Shown: positions 34,195 to 46,329 of the stretch, one piece after another | Layout: every line of letters starts with the position of its first letter | Numbering within the stretch: position 1 is the first letter of the stretch | Origin: Micractinium sp. NFX-FRZ | Taxonomy: Eukaryota; Chlorophyta; Trebouxiophyceae; Chlorellales; Chlorellaceae | Reading direction: 5' to 3' | Length of the DNA: 64,000 nucleotides | Assembly (NCBI GenBank): GCA_029339195.1 | Contig: JAPTJF010000043.1 | Span: 1-64,000 of the forward strand | Program-made: the position numbers and the translations under genes | The notes under the pieces: generated by a model | What the model was told of the DNA's origin: nothing | Seen by the model: only the letters and a program-made list of their open reading frames with translations | The model's database searches: none

Positions 34195-37100
34195 ATGGGC
34201 AGCCCCCGGGGCTCTTCCCGGCGGGAGGAGAAGCACCGTCACAAAAGCAAAGATCGCGACCGCTCGAGGGATCGCGATGGCGAGCGGCGCCGCGACGAGC
34301 GGCGCAGCAGCGGGCGGCGGCGGTCACGCAGCCGCTCCCGCAGTGACTCGCGCAGCCGGCACCGGCGCGATCGCAGCTCTGAGCGCGACCGCAAGCGCAG
34401 CAAGCGCGAGGGCAGCCCCAAGGGCGCACCAGCTGCAGGTGCGCCAGCAGCTGCAGCGGGAGCACCCGCACCTAGCGCCGCTGCCGCAGCACCCACGCCG
34501 GCGTCGCTCGAGGCGGCGCGGCAGGCGGCACTAGCGGGGCACGGCGCAGAGGAGCAGCGGCGGCTGGAGCGTGAGGCGGAGCAGGAAAAGCTGGATGCAG
34601 AGATGGAGAAGCGGCGGAAGCGCATCCAGGCGTGGCAGGAGCAGCGGCGGAAGGAGGAGGAGGCGGCGGCGGCGGCCGAGGCGGAAGCCAACGGCGGCGG
34701 CGGGGATGACGAGGCTGGCAAGAAGCAGAAGGCGTGGACGCTTGAAGATGAGTCATCAGACGATGATGACGAGGAAGGGGGTGGCGGCGATGAGGAGATG
34801 GTGGAAGCAGACGGCAGTGGCGCAGGGCCGCCGCCGCCGGCAGCAGCGGCAGCAGAGGATGAGGAGGAAGTGGATCCGCTCGACGCCTTCATGCAGGCCA
34901 ACGTGCTGCCCTCTGTGAAGCAGCAGGAGGTGGCAGCCGCGCCCGCAGCAGCGGTGGCGGCGGCGGCAGAGGAGGAGGACGACGAAATTGATCCTCTGGA
35001 TGCCTTCATGCAGACCAGCGTGCTGCCGGCGGTGAAACAGCTGGAGCAGCTGGAGCAGCAGCAGCAGCAGTTGCAGCAGCAGCAGCAGCAGCAGGCTCCC
35101 CCGGCGGCACCGGTGCCCGCGCCAGCAGGCCCGGCCGTGGCAGCAGCGGCAGGCGCAGCGGCAGGGGCGCCGGCCAAGCCGGCAGTGGCAGCCGCGCCTG
35201 GGGCGGCAGCAGCCGCTCCTGCTGTCAATGGCGAGGCCACGAGCAAGCCGGTGCGGCAGAAGCGGCGCTCTAGATACGACACCGAGTCCTCAGGTGGGCG
35301 TCAGCTGCTGCTTATTACTTGTTACTGCTTTGGGGAGCACAGCCGCTTGTTGGGACGTTGCCATCGCGCATGCCACCCACCTGGGCCGGGCAACTCGTAT
35401 CTCCCCTGCCCTGCCGCCGCCATCGTTACGCCGGGCTGCCAGCGCCGCCGACCGCCCTGCCAGCCTTGCCCCGCCACGCTGTGCCCCGAGGCGCCTCTCA
35501 CCGCGCCGCCAGCGCTTGCCTCGCCACCCCTCCCCCCGTTCTGCAGAGGAGGAGGCGGACTCTTCGGAGGAGGAGGAAGAGGAGGAGGAGGACGAGGCGG
35601 AGTGGATGCGCAAGCTGATTGCGGGGAAGCTGTCCAAGGGGGACAAGCTGATGGCGGTGGATCACGCCACCATGAACTACCCGCCCTTCAGGTGGGGGGC
35701 GGTGGGGCAGGGTGCATGGGTGGGGGGTTGGTGAAGCTGGGTCAGGCGAGCCAGTTGGGAGCACTGGTGGGTGGGGTGGAGGGCTGGCTGGCCGGCTTGC
35801 TGGCCATGAGGCAGGGTTGGTTCAATGAATGGGGGCCTTTCAGTCGGGGTAGGGGCCAGGCTGTCTGAGTGGATGGAAGGTTGGTCAGTGTGGCTTGCAT
35901 CTGGCTGGAGAGTGGCTGTGGACCATCCAATCCCGGCCTGATCTGTTTCCTGCCGTGTAACCCGCCGCATTTACCTGCCCGCAGGCGCAACTCACACACA
36001 CAATTGCCTGCGCTGGCTGCTCAGCACGTTGCTCGCCACCGTGCTCACCGCCCCTGCTTGGGTTGCTTGCGACCTTTTCCCCCTGCCCTGCCCGCAGGCG
36101 CAACTTTTACATCGAGGTCCCTGAGCTGGCGCGCATGAGCGCTGCCGAGGTGGAGGAGTACCGGCGCCAGCTGGACGGCGTCAAAGTGCGAGGCAAGGAT
36201 GTGCCCAAGCCGGTGAAGAACTGGCACCAGGTGAGGCAGCAAGTGAAAGGACGAGTTAACTTAAGTGCAGGTGGGAGGCGGGCGAGGGGAGGGGCATGCA
36301 TGTGGTAGGAGCGCATGCAGGGTGGATTCGCTGCACGCCCCATTGCCAAGTACGTTGAGATTGGGTAGGGCACAAGGAGCGGCGCTGCACCAAGACTTCA
36401 ATGCTGGGATGCTCTGCTGGTCGGCGCAGTTGCAGGATGCGTCCGCACGGGCGCCTCCCATCTTGCCCAGCTCTGCGCTGTCCCACCTCACCCCGCCTGC
36501 CTGCTGAAGCAGTTGACCATCCTCGCCCCTGGTCTCTCCGCATGCCCTGCCCAACCCTCTTCCCTTATCCCGGCACCTGCAGTGCGGCCTGAGCAGCCGC
36601 ATCCTGGACGTGCTGCGCAAGGGAGGCTTTGAGCGCCCGCTGTCCATCCAGGCGCAGGCGCTGCCCGGTGAGATGGCCGTGAAGCTGCCGGGAAGCTGCC
36701 TGCCTGCCTGCCCTTGCTAGCTGGCTGGCTGGTGGCTGGCTGGTTGGCTGCCAGCTGCAGGCCACGGTGCAGCTCAGCCGCAACAGCGCTGCGTGCAGCG
36801 CCAGCCCATCGCACGCATGCCGCCCGCCTGCCTGCCTTGCGCCCCACGCCTCTGTCCCACTCCCCTGTCGGCCCACTCTCCTGCCACCCACGCATGCGCT
36901 CACCCCTGGTCCCCTGCCTGCCTGCAGTCATCATGAGCGGGCGCGACTGCATCGGCATCGCCAAGACGGGCAGCGGCAAGACCCTGGCGTTTGTGCTGCC
37001 CATGCTGCGGCATGTGAAGGACCAGCCGCCGCTGGCGCAGGGCGACGGCCCCGTGGCGCTGTGCATGGCGCCCACACGAGAGCTGGTCACTCAGGTGAGG

Positions 37101-40100
37101 GGGTGGGCGGCTGGCTGCAAGGTCAGCAGTGCCTATGTCTGGGGGGGTGAGAGGGCACTTGGGCGCTGTGCATGGCACCCACACGAGAGCTGGTCAGCCA
37201 GGTGAGGTGAGGTGGTGGCTGTGAGGAAAAGTGCAGCAGTAAGCTGAATTGGGGGGTACGATATGGGTGAGAGGACACTCGGCATGCACCCGGTGAAGCG
37301 CTCAGTGAGCTCCTGCCCCCCTTTTTGGCCCCCCTTGTCTTGTCCTGCCTGGCAGATTGGCAAGGAGATCAAGCGCTTTGCCAAGGCGGTGGCGCTCACC
37401 TGCGTGTGCGTCTACGGCGGCAGCGGCGTGGCCAACCAGATCAGCGAGCTCAAGCGGGGCACCGAGATTGTGGTGTGCACGCCGGGGCGCATGATCGACC
37501 TGCTAGGTGAGGAATGATGATGTGTACTGCTATTGTAAGGACTGGAGGAGCAGAACAGGTGTGTGCATGGTGTGGGGCCAGTGGGCAGGCAGGTGATGGG
37601 GGCGCATGGTCCACGGGTTGGTGCGAGACACGTGTGTGGGCAACGAGGGAAGGTGGGACGCAGGGCAGGCAGGCAGGCAGGCAGGCACGGCAGTAGCTTG
37701 CCTGCGGCATGCGGCATGCCTGTTGTATTTCCCAGGCGACAGCTGAGCTCTGCTTCACCTCCGCTGTCTTCACCGTCCCTCTCCTCTCCTGTGCCCCTGC
37801 AGTGACGGGCGCCGGCAGGATCACCAACCTGCGGCGTGTGACGTACCTGGTGGGTGGTGTGTGTGTGTGTGTGTGTGTGTGTACTCTTGTATGTTTAGAT
37901 GGGAGTCCACCAATGAGGGGAGGGGGAGCATCATCCAGCTCGATCTCCCCAGTGGGTTGCGACCTGCCGCAAGTTGGCTGCACTGCTGTGGCGTGCTGAC
38001 GCTGTGCCACCGCCAGCCACGCTTCACCAGTGCCTGGCTCCCGCCGCGCCTGGCCGCGGTGGCACCCTGCCTCCAGGACCGACTTTTGTTTTGCGTTGCG
38101 AGCCAGCCAGCCTGAATCCACCCCTCATCCCTCATCCTGCCACCACCTGTTGCCTGCCGTGCAGGTGATGGACGAGGCAGACCGCATGTTTGACATGGGG
38201 TTTGAGCCGCAGATCATGCGCATGGTGCAGAACGTGCGCCCCGACCGCCAGACCGTCATGTTCTCGGCCACCTTCCCACGCCAGGTGGAGGTGCTGGCGC
38301 GGCAGGTGCTCAACAACCCGGTGGAGATACAGGTGGGCGGGTGGGTGGGGTGCATAGGGGAGATATTGGGGGAGAGGACACGTGGGAGGGGAAGGGCAGA
38401 CAGAGAGAGAGAGGGAGAAAGACTGGCTTTCTCTTTGATGTGTAGTGGGAGGTCCATGGTAACGTGGACATAAAGGGCGCTGGAGTTCGAGTGATGCTGC
38501 TGTTGGGTGAGCGGGTCCCGGGGGTGTTGCACCACACGGGTTGCAGCACCGGAAGTGCAAGATGCGGAGGCTTTTGCTTTAAAAGAAGCAGCCTTGCCGC
38601 TTCTGCACTCACCTCTGCTTCCCTCCCTCCCTCCCTCCCTGGCCCCCGCTGCAGGTGGGCGGGCGCAGCGTGGTGAACAAGGACATCACCCAGTTTGTGG
38701 AGATCCGCCCCGAGGAAGACCGATTCCTGCGCCTGCTGGAGGTGCTGGGAGAGTGGTGAGTGCCGAGGCTGGGGTGAGGTGTAGTGTAGTAAGGTAACTA
38801 GTGTAGTGGGGCTCTTGCGCATGAAGAGGGGCTGGGCTGGGCAAGTGGCGAGCTGTGGAGGCCGGGGGAGTGGTGAGCAGAGGGGCGTTGGGAGTGCCGT
38901 GCACCTGCTGCCGGTGCTGGCAGAGGGGCCAGTGAGCCTTGGAGCGTTGTCTTGCGCCCTGCACCTGCCGAGATGCCCGCGCCAGGGCAAGCCTTGTGTT
39001 CCGCTGTCTGTGTGCCTTGTTGCCCAAACACGTATTGCAACCGTGTGCTGCGCTGCGCAGGTACGAGAAGGGCAAGCTGCTCATCTTTGTGTCCAGCCAG
39101 GACCGGTGCGACACGCTGTTCAGGGACCTGCTGCGCGCGGGGTACCCCTGCCTTAGGTGAGGGGCCGCTTGGGGGAACGTGTGCGAGACGACACAGCGCA
39201 TGTGTGCATGTGCGGATTGGTAGTCGTAGTACTGGTTGGGAGGCAGGGCTTTCGTTTGCAGGCTGGCCAGTTCTGGGAGCCTTGAGTTGCGTGCCTCTTT
39301 GCCTCCCCAGCACGGTGCCCTCTTGTCCTCCCCAACCTGCAGCCTGCACGGCGGCAAGGACCAGAGCGACCGCGAGTCCACCACCGCAGACTTCAAGGCC
39401 AACGTGTGCAACATCCTGGTGGCCACCTCAGGTAAGCTTCAGCCCAGGTTAGGTAGGGCTTGTGGGGCTGCGGCTGCAGGGTGGTGCTGCAGTGACAGCA
39501 TGGGGGCGGCAGGGTTGTGTATCCTCAATTTGTACCACAAGTGAATGCTGCCTTGACACCCGTGTTACGCGTGCACCAGCGGCTGCGCTTGCCCTGGAGT
39601 TCCCTATCACACGGCTCGGTTGTGCAAGACGCTTCTGTCTTCACCCTTGCTGCAGTGGCTGCGCGTGGTCTGGATGTGAAGGATTTGGTGCTGGTGGTGA
39701 ACTATGATGTGCCCAATCACCACGAGGAATACGTGCACAGGTGGGGTGCCATGTGGGCAAGTGGCGGCGGTCACAAAGTTGTTGCTGAGAAAGCTGCTGG
39801 CGCCGGCGCACGCCGCATCGTGGCGCAAGCACTTGTTGCTGCGTTGGCCCTGTGCCTAGGCTGCAGTAGGTACTGTATGTGTGAACAGCAAGCAGCCCGC
39901 TTCACGCCTCGCCCCTCTGCTGCTCGCTTCCCTCTCTCCCTGCCTGCAGGGTGGGCCGCACGGGGCGTGCGGGCGCCAAGGGCACTGCCATCACCTTCAT
40001 TGGGCCGGATGAGGAGCAGTATTCGCCAGATCTCGTGAAGGCGCTGAAGGAGAGCGGGGCAAACATACCGCAGGACCTGCAGGTGCGTTCGTGTGTGTGT

Positions 40101-42928
40101 GGGGGGGCGCGCTGGGCAAAGGTCTGGGCAGGTCCCTGCAGGGAGCATGGTATGGGGCTGTGGTGGCTGGTGCTGGCCAGCGTGCTCTTGGAGGGCTGCA
40201 GCCGGCCATCCTGAATAGGGCGGAAGCCGCAGGGCCACCCCAGCCCTGTGCCCGGCCGTAATCTCCTCCATCCCTCCGCCCCAGCTGCCCCTTCCATTTG
40301 CTGTCACACCGGAGCCAACCCACAGGCCGCAGCGGGAGTGTTGGGGATGGGACACCAGGAGGCGCACCCTCTATCTCCCACCTCCTCAGGCCAATGCCTG
40401 TCTAACCTGCCTCGCTCCCCCCATTTCTACTGTGGTTGACAGGCCATGGCGGACGGTTTCCAGACCAAGTGCAAGGAGGGGCGCGCTCAGCTGCACAGCA
40501 GCGGCTTCGGCGGCAGCGGCTTCAAGTTTGATGCCTCGGAGGACAATGCGGTCAAGGCGTACAAGAAGGTGAGTGGGTGGCGCAGGGCAGGGCATGGGGC
40601 GCCGCCTGGGAGTGGGCGTGGAAAGTGGGCTGGGCAGGAGCTCGGCAGTATGCTGCATGTACGGAAAGGTGGAGTGGGTGCGCTGTGTATTCCTCAAAAG
40701 AGAAGAGAGAGAGAGAGAGAGGGAGAGTGTATGTGCGCACTATATGCATGAAGGAAGGCTTGTGGCAGGCGGCGGCCTGCTTTCAGGAAGCAAGGCGAGC
40801 AGCAGGGTGTGCGGTAGATGGAAAGCATCACTGGCAGCTGCGATGAGCGCCTCCCACCCCAGGCGCCTGCGCTGTTCCCCGCCACACATCCCGCTGCCCC
40901 TGCCCACTTCCCTGCCCTAACCCCCGCTGCCTCCACTGTTTGCCCCCCTCTGCACCTGTTTCGCCCACCGCCTGCAGTCACTGGTGAAGCAGGCGAGGAA
41001 GGCGGAGGGCGAGGAGGTGGAGAGCGAGTCGGATGGGGAGGGGGACGACGAAATCCGGGAGGTGGTGGGAGGGAAGAACGCGGCGCAGCCTGCGCAGGCA
41101 GGCGCAGCGGGGCTGCCGCCGCCGCCCAGCGCGGCGCAGGCGCAGGCGGCGCTGCTGGCCAAGCAGCAGCAGGAGGCGGCGCTGGCGGCGCAGGGCGGCG
41201 TGGCGGGCGCTGTGCCTGCTTTGGCAGGCCAGCTGGGCATCACAGACGAGCAGCTGGCAGCCATGCCTCCAGAGGTCCAGGCTCGGGTGAAGGCTGCAAA
41301 GGAGTTGGCAGCACGGCTCACATCCGGCACGCTGCAAGCTGGGCAGCCGGGGATGGTGGCGCAGCCGGCGGCGGCGGCAGCCCTGCCGTGGCGGCCGGGC
41401 ATGCCGCTGCCGTCGGGCATGGCGGGGGTGCCAGGTGCAGCGGGGGCGTTCGCCGGCGTGCAGCCAGCGACGGCGTTTGCCAGCGTGCAGCCAGCTGCGC
41501 AGCCGGCGCCGCCAGCGGGCAACCCCCCGCCGCCAGCAAACCCCATCCTTGCGGCGGCACAGGCGGCGGCTCGGCGGTTGGCGAAAGAAGCTGGCATCCC
41601 TACCTCTGCCTACATGCCAGCTCAGCAGCAGGCGCAGCAGCAGGCGCAGCAGCAGGCGCAGCAGCAGCTCTTGCAGCAGATGCAGGCGCCAGGTCAGCCC
41701 GCGATGCCGCACATGCCAGGTGTCGCCGCTGTGCCGGGCATGCCGGGCATGCCTGGTGTGCCTCAGCTCCAGATTCCCAGCTCTCTCGCGGCCATGATGC
41801 TGCCCCCCGGCGGCATGCCCGCCGGCGGCATGCAGATGCCAGGAGCGCTGCCAGGAGCGCTGCCAGGGGCGCTGCCAGGCGGCCTGCCGGGTGCCCTGCC
41901 AGGGGCCGCGGGTGCAGGCCCCTCAGCCGTGGCGCCCCAGCCGTCCAAGCATTATGAGACGGAGCTGGAGATTAATGACTTCCCGCAGCACGCGCGCTGG
42001 AAGGTGCGTGGGTGGGCGGGTGGTGTGGCACGTGCGTGTGGAGGGGCAGGGGCGCATGGCCGCACCCGCTGCCTGCACCTGCTGCATAGCCGACTCGGTG
42101 GCGCACGCAGCACACATGCTTATCGTGCTTGCCTGCATTCCTGTTCTGCCGCTACATGCAGTAGGTCGGCCACAGCCCACCCGCCGCCAATGCCGTGTTC
42201 CCGTCCTGCTCCCTCCTCTCCACCACTGCAGATCACGCACCGCGAGACGATTCGCGACATTGGCGAACTGGGCGCAGCGGTCGTGGTCAAGGGTGCGTGT
42301 GGGGTGCGGAGTTCGACCTGCGGGAGGGGGGCTGTGGCTGCTGGAATCACTGCTGCGTGCCTGCCTGCCTGGCAGTGGAAGTGCTGCTTGCTGCAGGAGG
42401 CAAGCGTGCCTGCCTGCACCTCGGATTGCCCTGCCCTGCGGGCAAGCACTGCCGCCTCACCTCACTTCACTTCAAGGCCCCTCGCTGTTCTGCCTGTTCC
42501 CACTTTCCATTCGCCCATTCCCCTGCCACCCGCTTCGGTTCCCGTAGGCAAGTATTACAAGCTGGGCACGGCTCCGGGCCCCACTGACGAGCGCAAGCTG
42601 TACTTGCACATCGAGGGTGAGGCGGGCGGGGTCAGCTTTTGCGCGGTTGCAAGGCAGGGGATGAGCAGGGTAGGGTTTGAGCAGGCAGGGGTTGAGGGCC
42701 TGGGGACGCCATCAAGGCGACCGTTGAAGAGCACATGGGGACACGTTTGGGTGTACTTCAAACCGTCCTCTCCTTCATCTCTTCCCTCCCTCCCTCATTT
42801 GTTCCGCAGGCCCCACTCCCGACATTGTGCGGCGTGCCAAGCAGGAGATCAAGAAGATCATCGAGGAGTACACGGAGAAGGCGATGCGGCGGGAGGGCCC
42901 CTCCGCGGGGCGCTACTCCGTCATGTGA
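34195..42928 (+). CDS. PRP5: DDX46/Prp5-type DEAD-box RNA helicase
   Basis: Eighteen exons join in phase (34195-35293, 35547-35691, 36098-36230, 36583-36667, 36928-37094, 37356-37506, 37803-37849, 38165-38332, 38655-38755, 39061-39156, 39343-39431, 39656-39740, 39950-40082, 40443-40568, 40978-42003, 42232-42292, 42548-42616, 42810-42928) to 1299 residues. An Arg/Ser-rich N-terminus is followed by two PLDAFMQ repeats typical of Prp5/DDX46, then [11 protein letters not shown]. Helicase motifs: Q-motif SIQAQALP, motif I AKTGSGKT, Ia PTRELV, TPGR, DEAD (612-615), SAT (643-645), RGLD and [10 protein letters not shown] (788-797). The conserved C-terminal block ends [13 protein letters not shown]. 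Prp5 remodels U2 snRNP so that it can bind the branch point. An unusual Gln/Ala/Gly/Met-rich insert (exon 15) precedes the C-terminal block. Several introns carry exon copies. Confidence 0.95.
35970..35993 (+). repeat. Copy of exon 3 acceptor and start in helicase intron 2
   Basis: CTGCCCGCAGGCGCAACT at about 35972 repeats, base for base, the true acceptor and first codons of exon 3 at about 36088. After this the two diverge. It is a strong decoy 3' splice site 115 bases upstream of the real one. Confidence 0.75.
37157..37206 (+). repeat. Copy of helicase exon 5 end with its donor in intron 5
   Basis: A 46-base segment, three or four mismatches from 37050-37098, again encodes the motif Ia peptide [11 protein letters not shown] in its own frame and ends in CAGGTGAGG, like the real donor. 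It sits about 105 bases after the original. Confidence 0.85.
37854..37882 (+). repeat. (GT)n microsatellite directly after a donor
   Basis: The intron after helicase exon 7 begins GTGGGTGGT and runs straight into about twelve GT units. Confidence 0.85.
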
Positions 42929-44285
42929 TGCGGCACCGCCGCCGCCGCCGCCGCTGAGCTGGCGCCGAGCTGGTGCCAGCTGGCGGCGTGGCGTGCGGTG
43001 CAGTGCACCTACTCTTGTACAACAGGTGAGAGCAGGACGAAGGAAATAGAAGCAGCCAATGAGGGTGGGCAGTGGGAGTGGGCTTGTGCTGCCTGGCAGG
43101 TGGGCAGCAGCGCGCGCGCACGGAGGCAAAAAGTGGCTGGCACCGCGACCCGCGCCGCCCCCGCCACCCTCCGCTGCCCTCGCTCCTGCAGCGGCACGCG
43201 GCACAGCATTTTCCACAGCCCGCCGGGCCAAGCGGTGGTGACCTTTGATACATGTGGCACCACCCTGCGTCGGCGGGTTGGCTGGCCGCTTGGCCAGCTG
43301 GCCGGGGCAGGCACGGCGCGCCTTTTGTAGCGCTGCCTGCGCCTGCCACCAGAGCCGCAAGTAAGCTTGCCCGCGTGGCCAGCTGCTCTGCTTTGCCCTT
43401 CCTGGGTGTCGCAATGTGCAATGGGCAGCGTGCGGGCAGCAGGCTGTGCCACACACAAGACATTACACCTGGTCTTGCTCGCTGTGCGCGCTCGCCTGCT
43501 GGCCTGCCTGCCCTCAGGTGGCGTGAGCACCCTCCCCTCCGCCCAGAGCACACACAGCGCGGCTCCCCCGCCCGTCCCAACAAGCCGGCTGCGCCACGGT
43601 GCAGACGGGGGGACCGCTTCGCTCCCCCGCCGCCTGTGGGCTGCTCTCTGTGCAATGAGCCTGCCTTGCGCGGGCGCCCTGAGCTGAGCTGCCGGCTGTG
43701 CGGCTGTTGGCTGCCCCGCCTGCTGACCAGCCTGTGCCTTCTGGGTGCTGCTCCCCCCTCCCTGCCGCAGGCCTGTTCCCGTCCGCCTGTGGCGCTTGCC
43801 AAGCCTCGGCCCGGCGTCAGCACGAATTGAAGAACTGGCCTTCCCACTTTCGTGGAGCTCTGCTCTCCTGCGCTCTTGCTTTCCCGCTCCCCTGCTCCCT
43901 TGCACTTCTCCTTTTGTTGCTGGCCCCTCCACTCTGATCTCTGGTTGCCAGCTTTCGTTTCGCTTTTCAGTCACAGCCACTGCACGTTGTAACTGGCTGT
44001 CTGATGGGCAGAAGAACAGAGGTGCAAGGCGACTGTTGTGCCCATTCGCAAGGTTGTGCTTGATCATGCATGATTCATGGTCGTGCCATGTGGCTGTCTG
44101 ACTGGCATTCTTGTGCTTCTTGTGGGTCGTTGCAAGTTTGTTTCGCACGTTGGACATGCATCTGCTGGGCGTTAGGCGCCTGTGACGATTCGAGGTCCTC
44201 AGCGAGCAGGGTCTGACTGGGGCGGCTCACCTGCCACGAGCTCTCCCCTCGATCCGCGACCTCTTTGGAGGCCAGCCCAGAGACC
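42929..44285. other. Region between DDX46/Prp5 and bZIP genes
   Basis: 1.36 kb. The helicase 3' UTR may contain an intron: CAACAG|GTGAGAGC at 43025 and a TCCTGCAG acceptor at about 43190. TGTAA at 43988-43992 could end the mRNA. Open frames on the minus strand (382 codons, 43009-44157, and 308 codons, 42921-43847) overlap in different frames and have no domain, so I do not call them genes. The bZIP promoter lies at the right end. Confidence 0.4.
43988..43992 (+). terminator. Candidate TGTAA polyadenylation signal, DDX46/Prp5 gene
   Basis: First TGTAA seen downstream of the helicase stop codon, about 1.06 kb away, so a long 3' UTR is implied. Confidence 0.35.
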
Positions 44286-45686
44286 ATGCTGACGGGTCAG
44301 CCCGCTGCAGCCTCCGCCCGGGCTGCAGACCTGCCGCACACCCGAGCAGGTGTCGCTCGCCTGTTGCGTCAGCCTAGCATCCTTGAGCCAGATTCCCCAA
44401 GCAGGCATACGGCGGATGCAAGGGCGGGCTTGGCGCGCCAGCTGTCTCTTGCCGCCGATGCGGGCGGCACGGCGGCCGCAGCGGCCGCAGGCGCCGGCGG
44501 CACCAAGCGGCGGCGCGCCCGCAGCAAGCCTCGCACTGCGCCTGCGGCTGCAAGCGCAGCAGCTGAAGCGGCAGGTGCCGGTGCGCTGACAGAGGAAGCA
44601 GAGAGGAAGCAGCGCAGGGCGGAGAAGAACCGGGCGACAGCGGCGGCCTCCAGGTCAGCACCCAGCACCTTGCATTCCCTACCACACCCTCCCCCAAACC
44701 TCCACGCACAGCTTGGCTCCTGCTATTGGCCACCCCGCCATCACCTTGCCGGTCTTTGCAAGCCTTTGCAACCCTTTGTGTCCTCCGCCAGGCGCCCTGC
44801 TCTTCCAAGGCGTTCCCCTGTTGCCCGGACCCCAACCTTGTACACCCTTCAACACATCTCCCTTGCCATGCCGCCCCGATTGGCCCGTGCCCCCACTCAT
44901 CATCTCCCTTCCCTCACCCCCCTGCATCACCCATGCGTTGCTGCAGGCAGCGCCGGCTGGACCTGCAGGCATCCCTGGAGGCGCGGGTGCAGGAGCTGGA
45001 GGAGGAGAACGAGGCGCTGAGGTGGCAGCTGGCACAGCAGGCGCAGCAGGCGCAGCAGGTGGGAGCGGGGGGCTAGTCATGAGAGAGGGTGGTGCTTGGG
45101 GGAGCGGCTGGTGGAGGGCGCAAGTGCGGGAGTCAGGCTTGGGATGGAGGGCAAATGGAGAGCTGGGTGCTGGCGGCTCTTAATTGACAGCTCATTGAAT
45201 TCAAAAGCCCACGGCTGTTGGAGAGGGGGCAGCAGCTTCTGCGCGTGACCTATGCCACACCCGACCCTTTGGTTTGCCACCCGTGCTGCAGGCGCCGCCC
45301 CGCACCGCCTCCCTGCCACCCAGCTTTGGCCAGTCGGCTGCGCTGGTGGCACTCACCCGCGTCTCCTCCCTGCCAGCCCACCTGCCCAGCAGCAACGAGA
45401 GCACAGCCGGCGCTGGTTCGCTAGATCCGGCGCCAGCGGCGGCGGCAGCAGCGCCTCAGCCGCAGGGCCTCCCTTCCTTTGCAGCAGAGCTGCCTGGCCT
45501 GCCAGTGCTGGCGCCATGCGGCAGCGATGGGAAGCTGCCCCTGCTGGCGCCGTGCGGTGGAGTGGGCAGCGAGGCCGTCGGAGATATGCCCATGGCAGCC
45601 CAGCCTGGCGGCACGCTGCTGTGGCCGGTGCTGCCAGCTGCGCATCAAGCTGCAGCCACGCCGCTGGAGCTGACGGGGCAGCCGCC

Positions 45687-45741
<55 letters not shown>

Positions 45742-46329
45742 CTGGAAGGTGAGGAGGCACAGCGGCGGGCGGCGGCCGCGGCCACTGTGGCGGCCATGCG
45801 CCCTCAGCAGAAGGCCCAATTTGCAGCCTACCTAATGCAGCTGCGCCCCGAACTGGCAACCAGCATGGCTGAGGCTCAGCAGCGGCGCGGCGCCCGGGCG
45901 GCGGCCGAGGCGGCGGCCGCCGAGACGGCAGTGACGCCGGTGATGTGGGGTGCTTGCGAGCCAGCGCTCCCTGCTGCCAACGGCATGCCCGTGGGGCTGC
46001 GCCCAGTCATCACCAGCGGGGCTGGGTGGCCGGCAGGGCAGGCGCCGGTGTCCACGCCTGCAGCGGCAGCTCCAGTTGCAACAGAAGCCCTGGAGGCGCC
46101 TCCTGCTTTGCCTGCTGTGCCCCATGCTGTGGGCCAGCGCACGCCTCCCAGGGCTGCAGGCTGGCAGTGGGAGCAGCAGCTGCTGGCGATGCCCCTGTTC
46201 TCGGGCATCAGCCCAGAGGCGGGAGAGGCGGCTGCGGCGGCTGGGCTGCCACCGCTGTCGCCCGGCGATGCTGCCGCCCTGCTGGCCTCCCCGCCGCTGC
46301 TGACGCTCGGCAGCTTATTCAGCCCATGA
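44286..46329 (+). CDS. bZIP transcription factor with polyglutamine tract
   Basis: Three exons, 44286-44653, 44947-45058 and 45292-46329, join in phase to 505 residues. The basic region spans the first splice (ERKQRRAEKNRATAAAS then RRQRRLDLQ) and contains the N-x7-R signature that contacts DNA. It continues into a short zipper with heptad Leu/Val positions (LEARVQELEEENEALRWQL). A KRRRARSKPR cluster upstream may serve nuclear import. After the zipper comes an Ala/Pro-rich region, a polyGln run of about 17, the MRPQQKAQFAAYLMQLRPEL segment and a hydrophobic Ser/Leu/Pro tail, which may activate transcription. The start is the ATG at 44286; the frame extends upstream only to a TTG. The bZIP group and target genes cannot be told from this sequence. 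Confidence 0.87.
45688..45740 (+). repeat. (CAG)n tract encoding polyglutamine
   Basis: About seventeen consecutive CAG codons with one late CAA, in exon 3 of the bZIP gene. Nearly pure CAG runs are unstable and likely to vary in length among strains. Confidence 0.9.

Noticed and set aside
43009..44157. Open frame of 382 codons on the minus strand downstream of the helicase
   Set aside because: It overlaps a 308-codon frame in another phase and a plus-strand 192-codon frame. Composition is Arg/Ala/Gly/Ser, as expected for chance frames at this GC content, and no domain or exon partner was seen.
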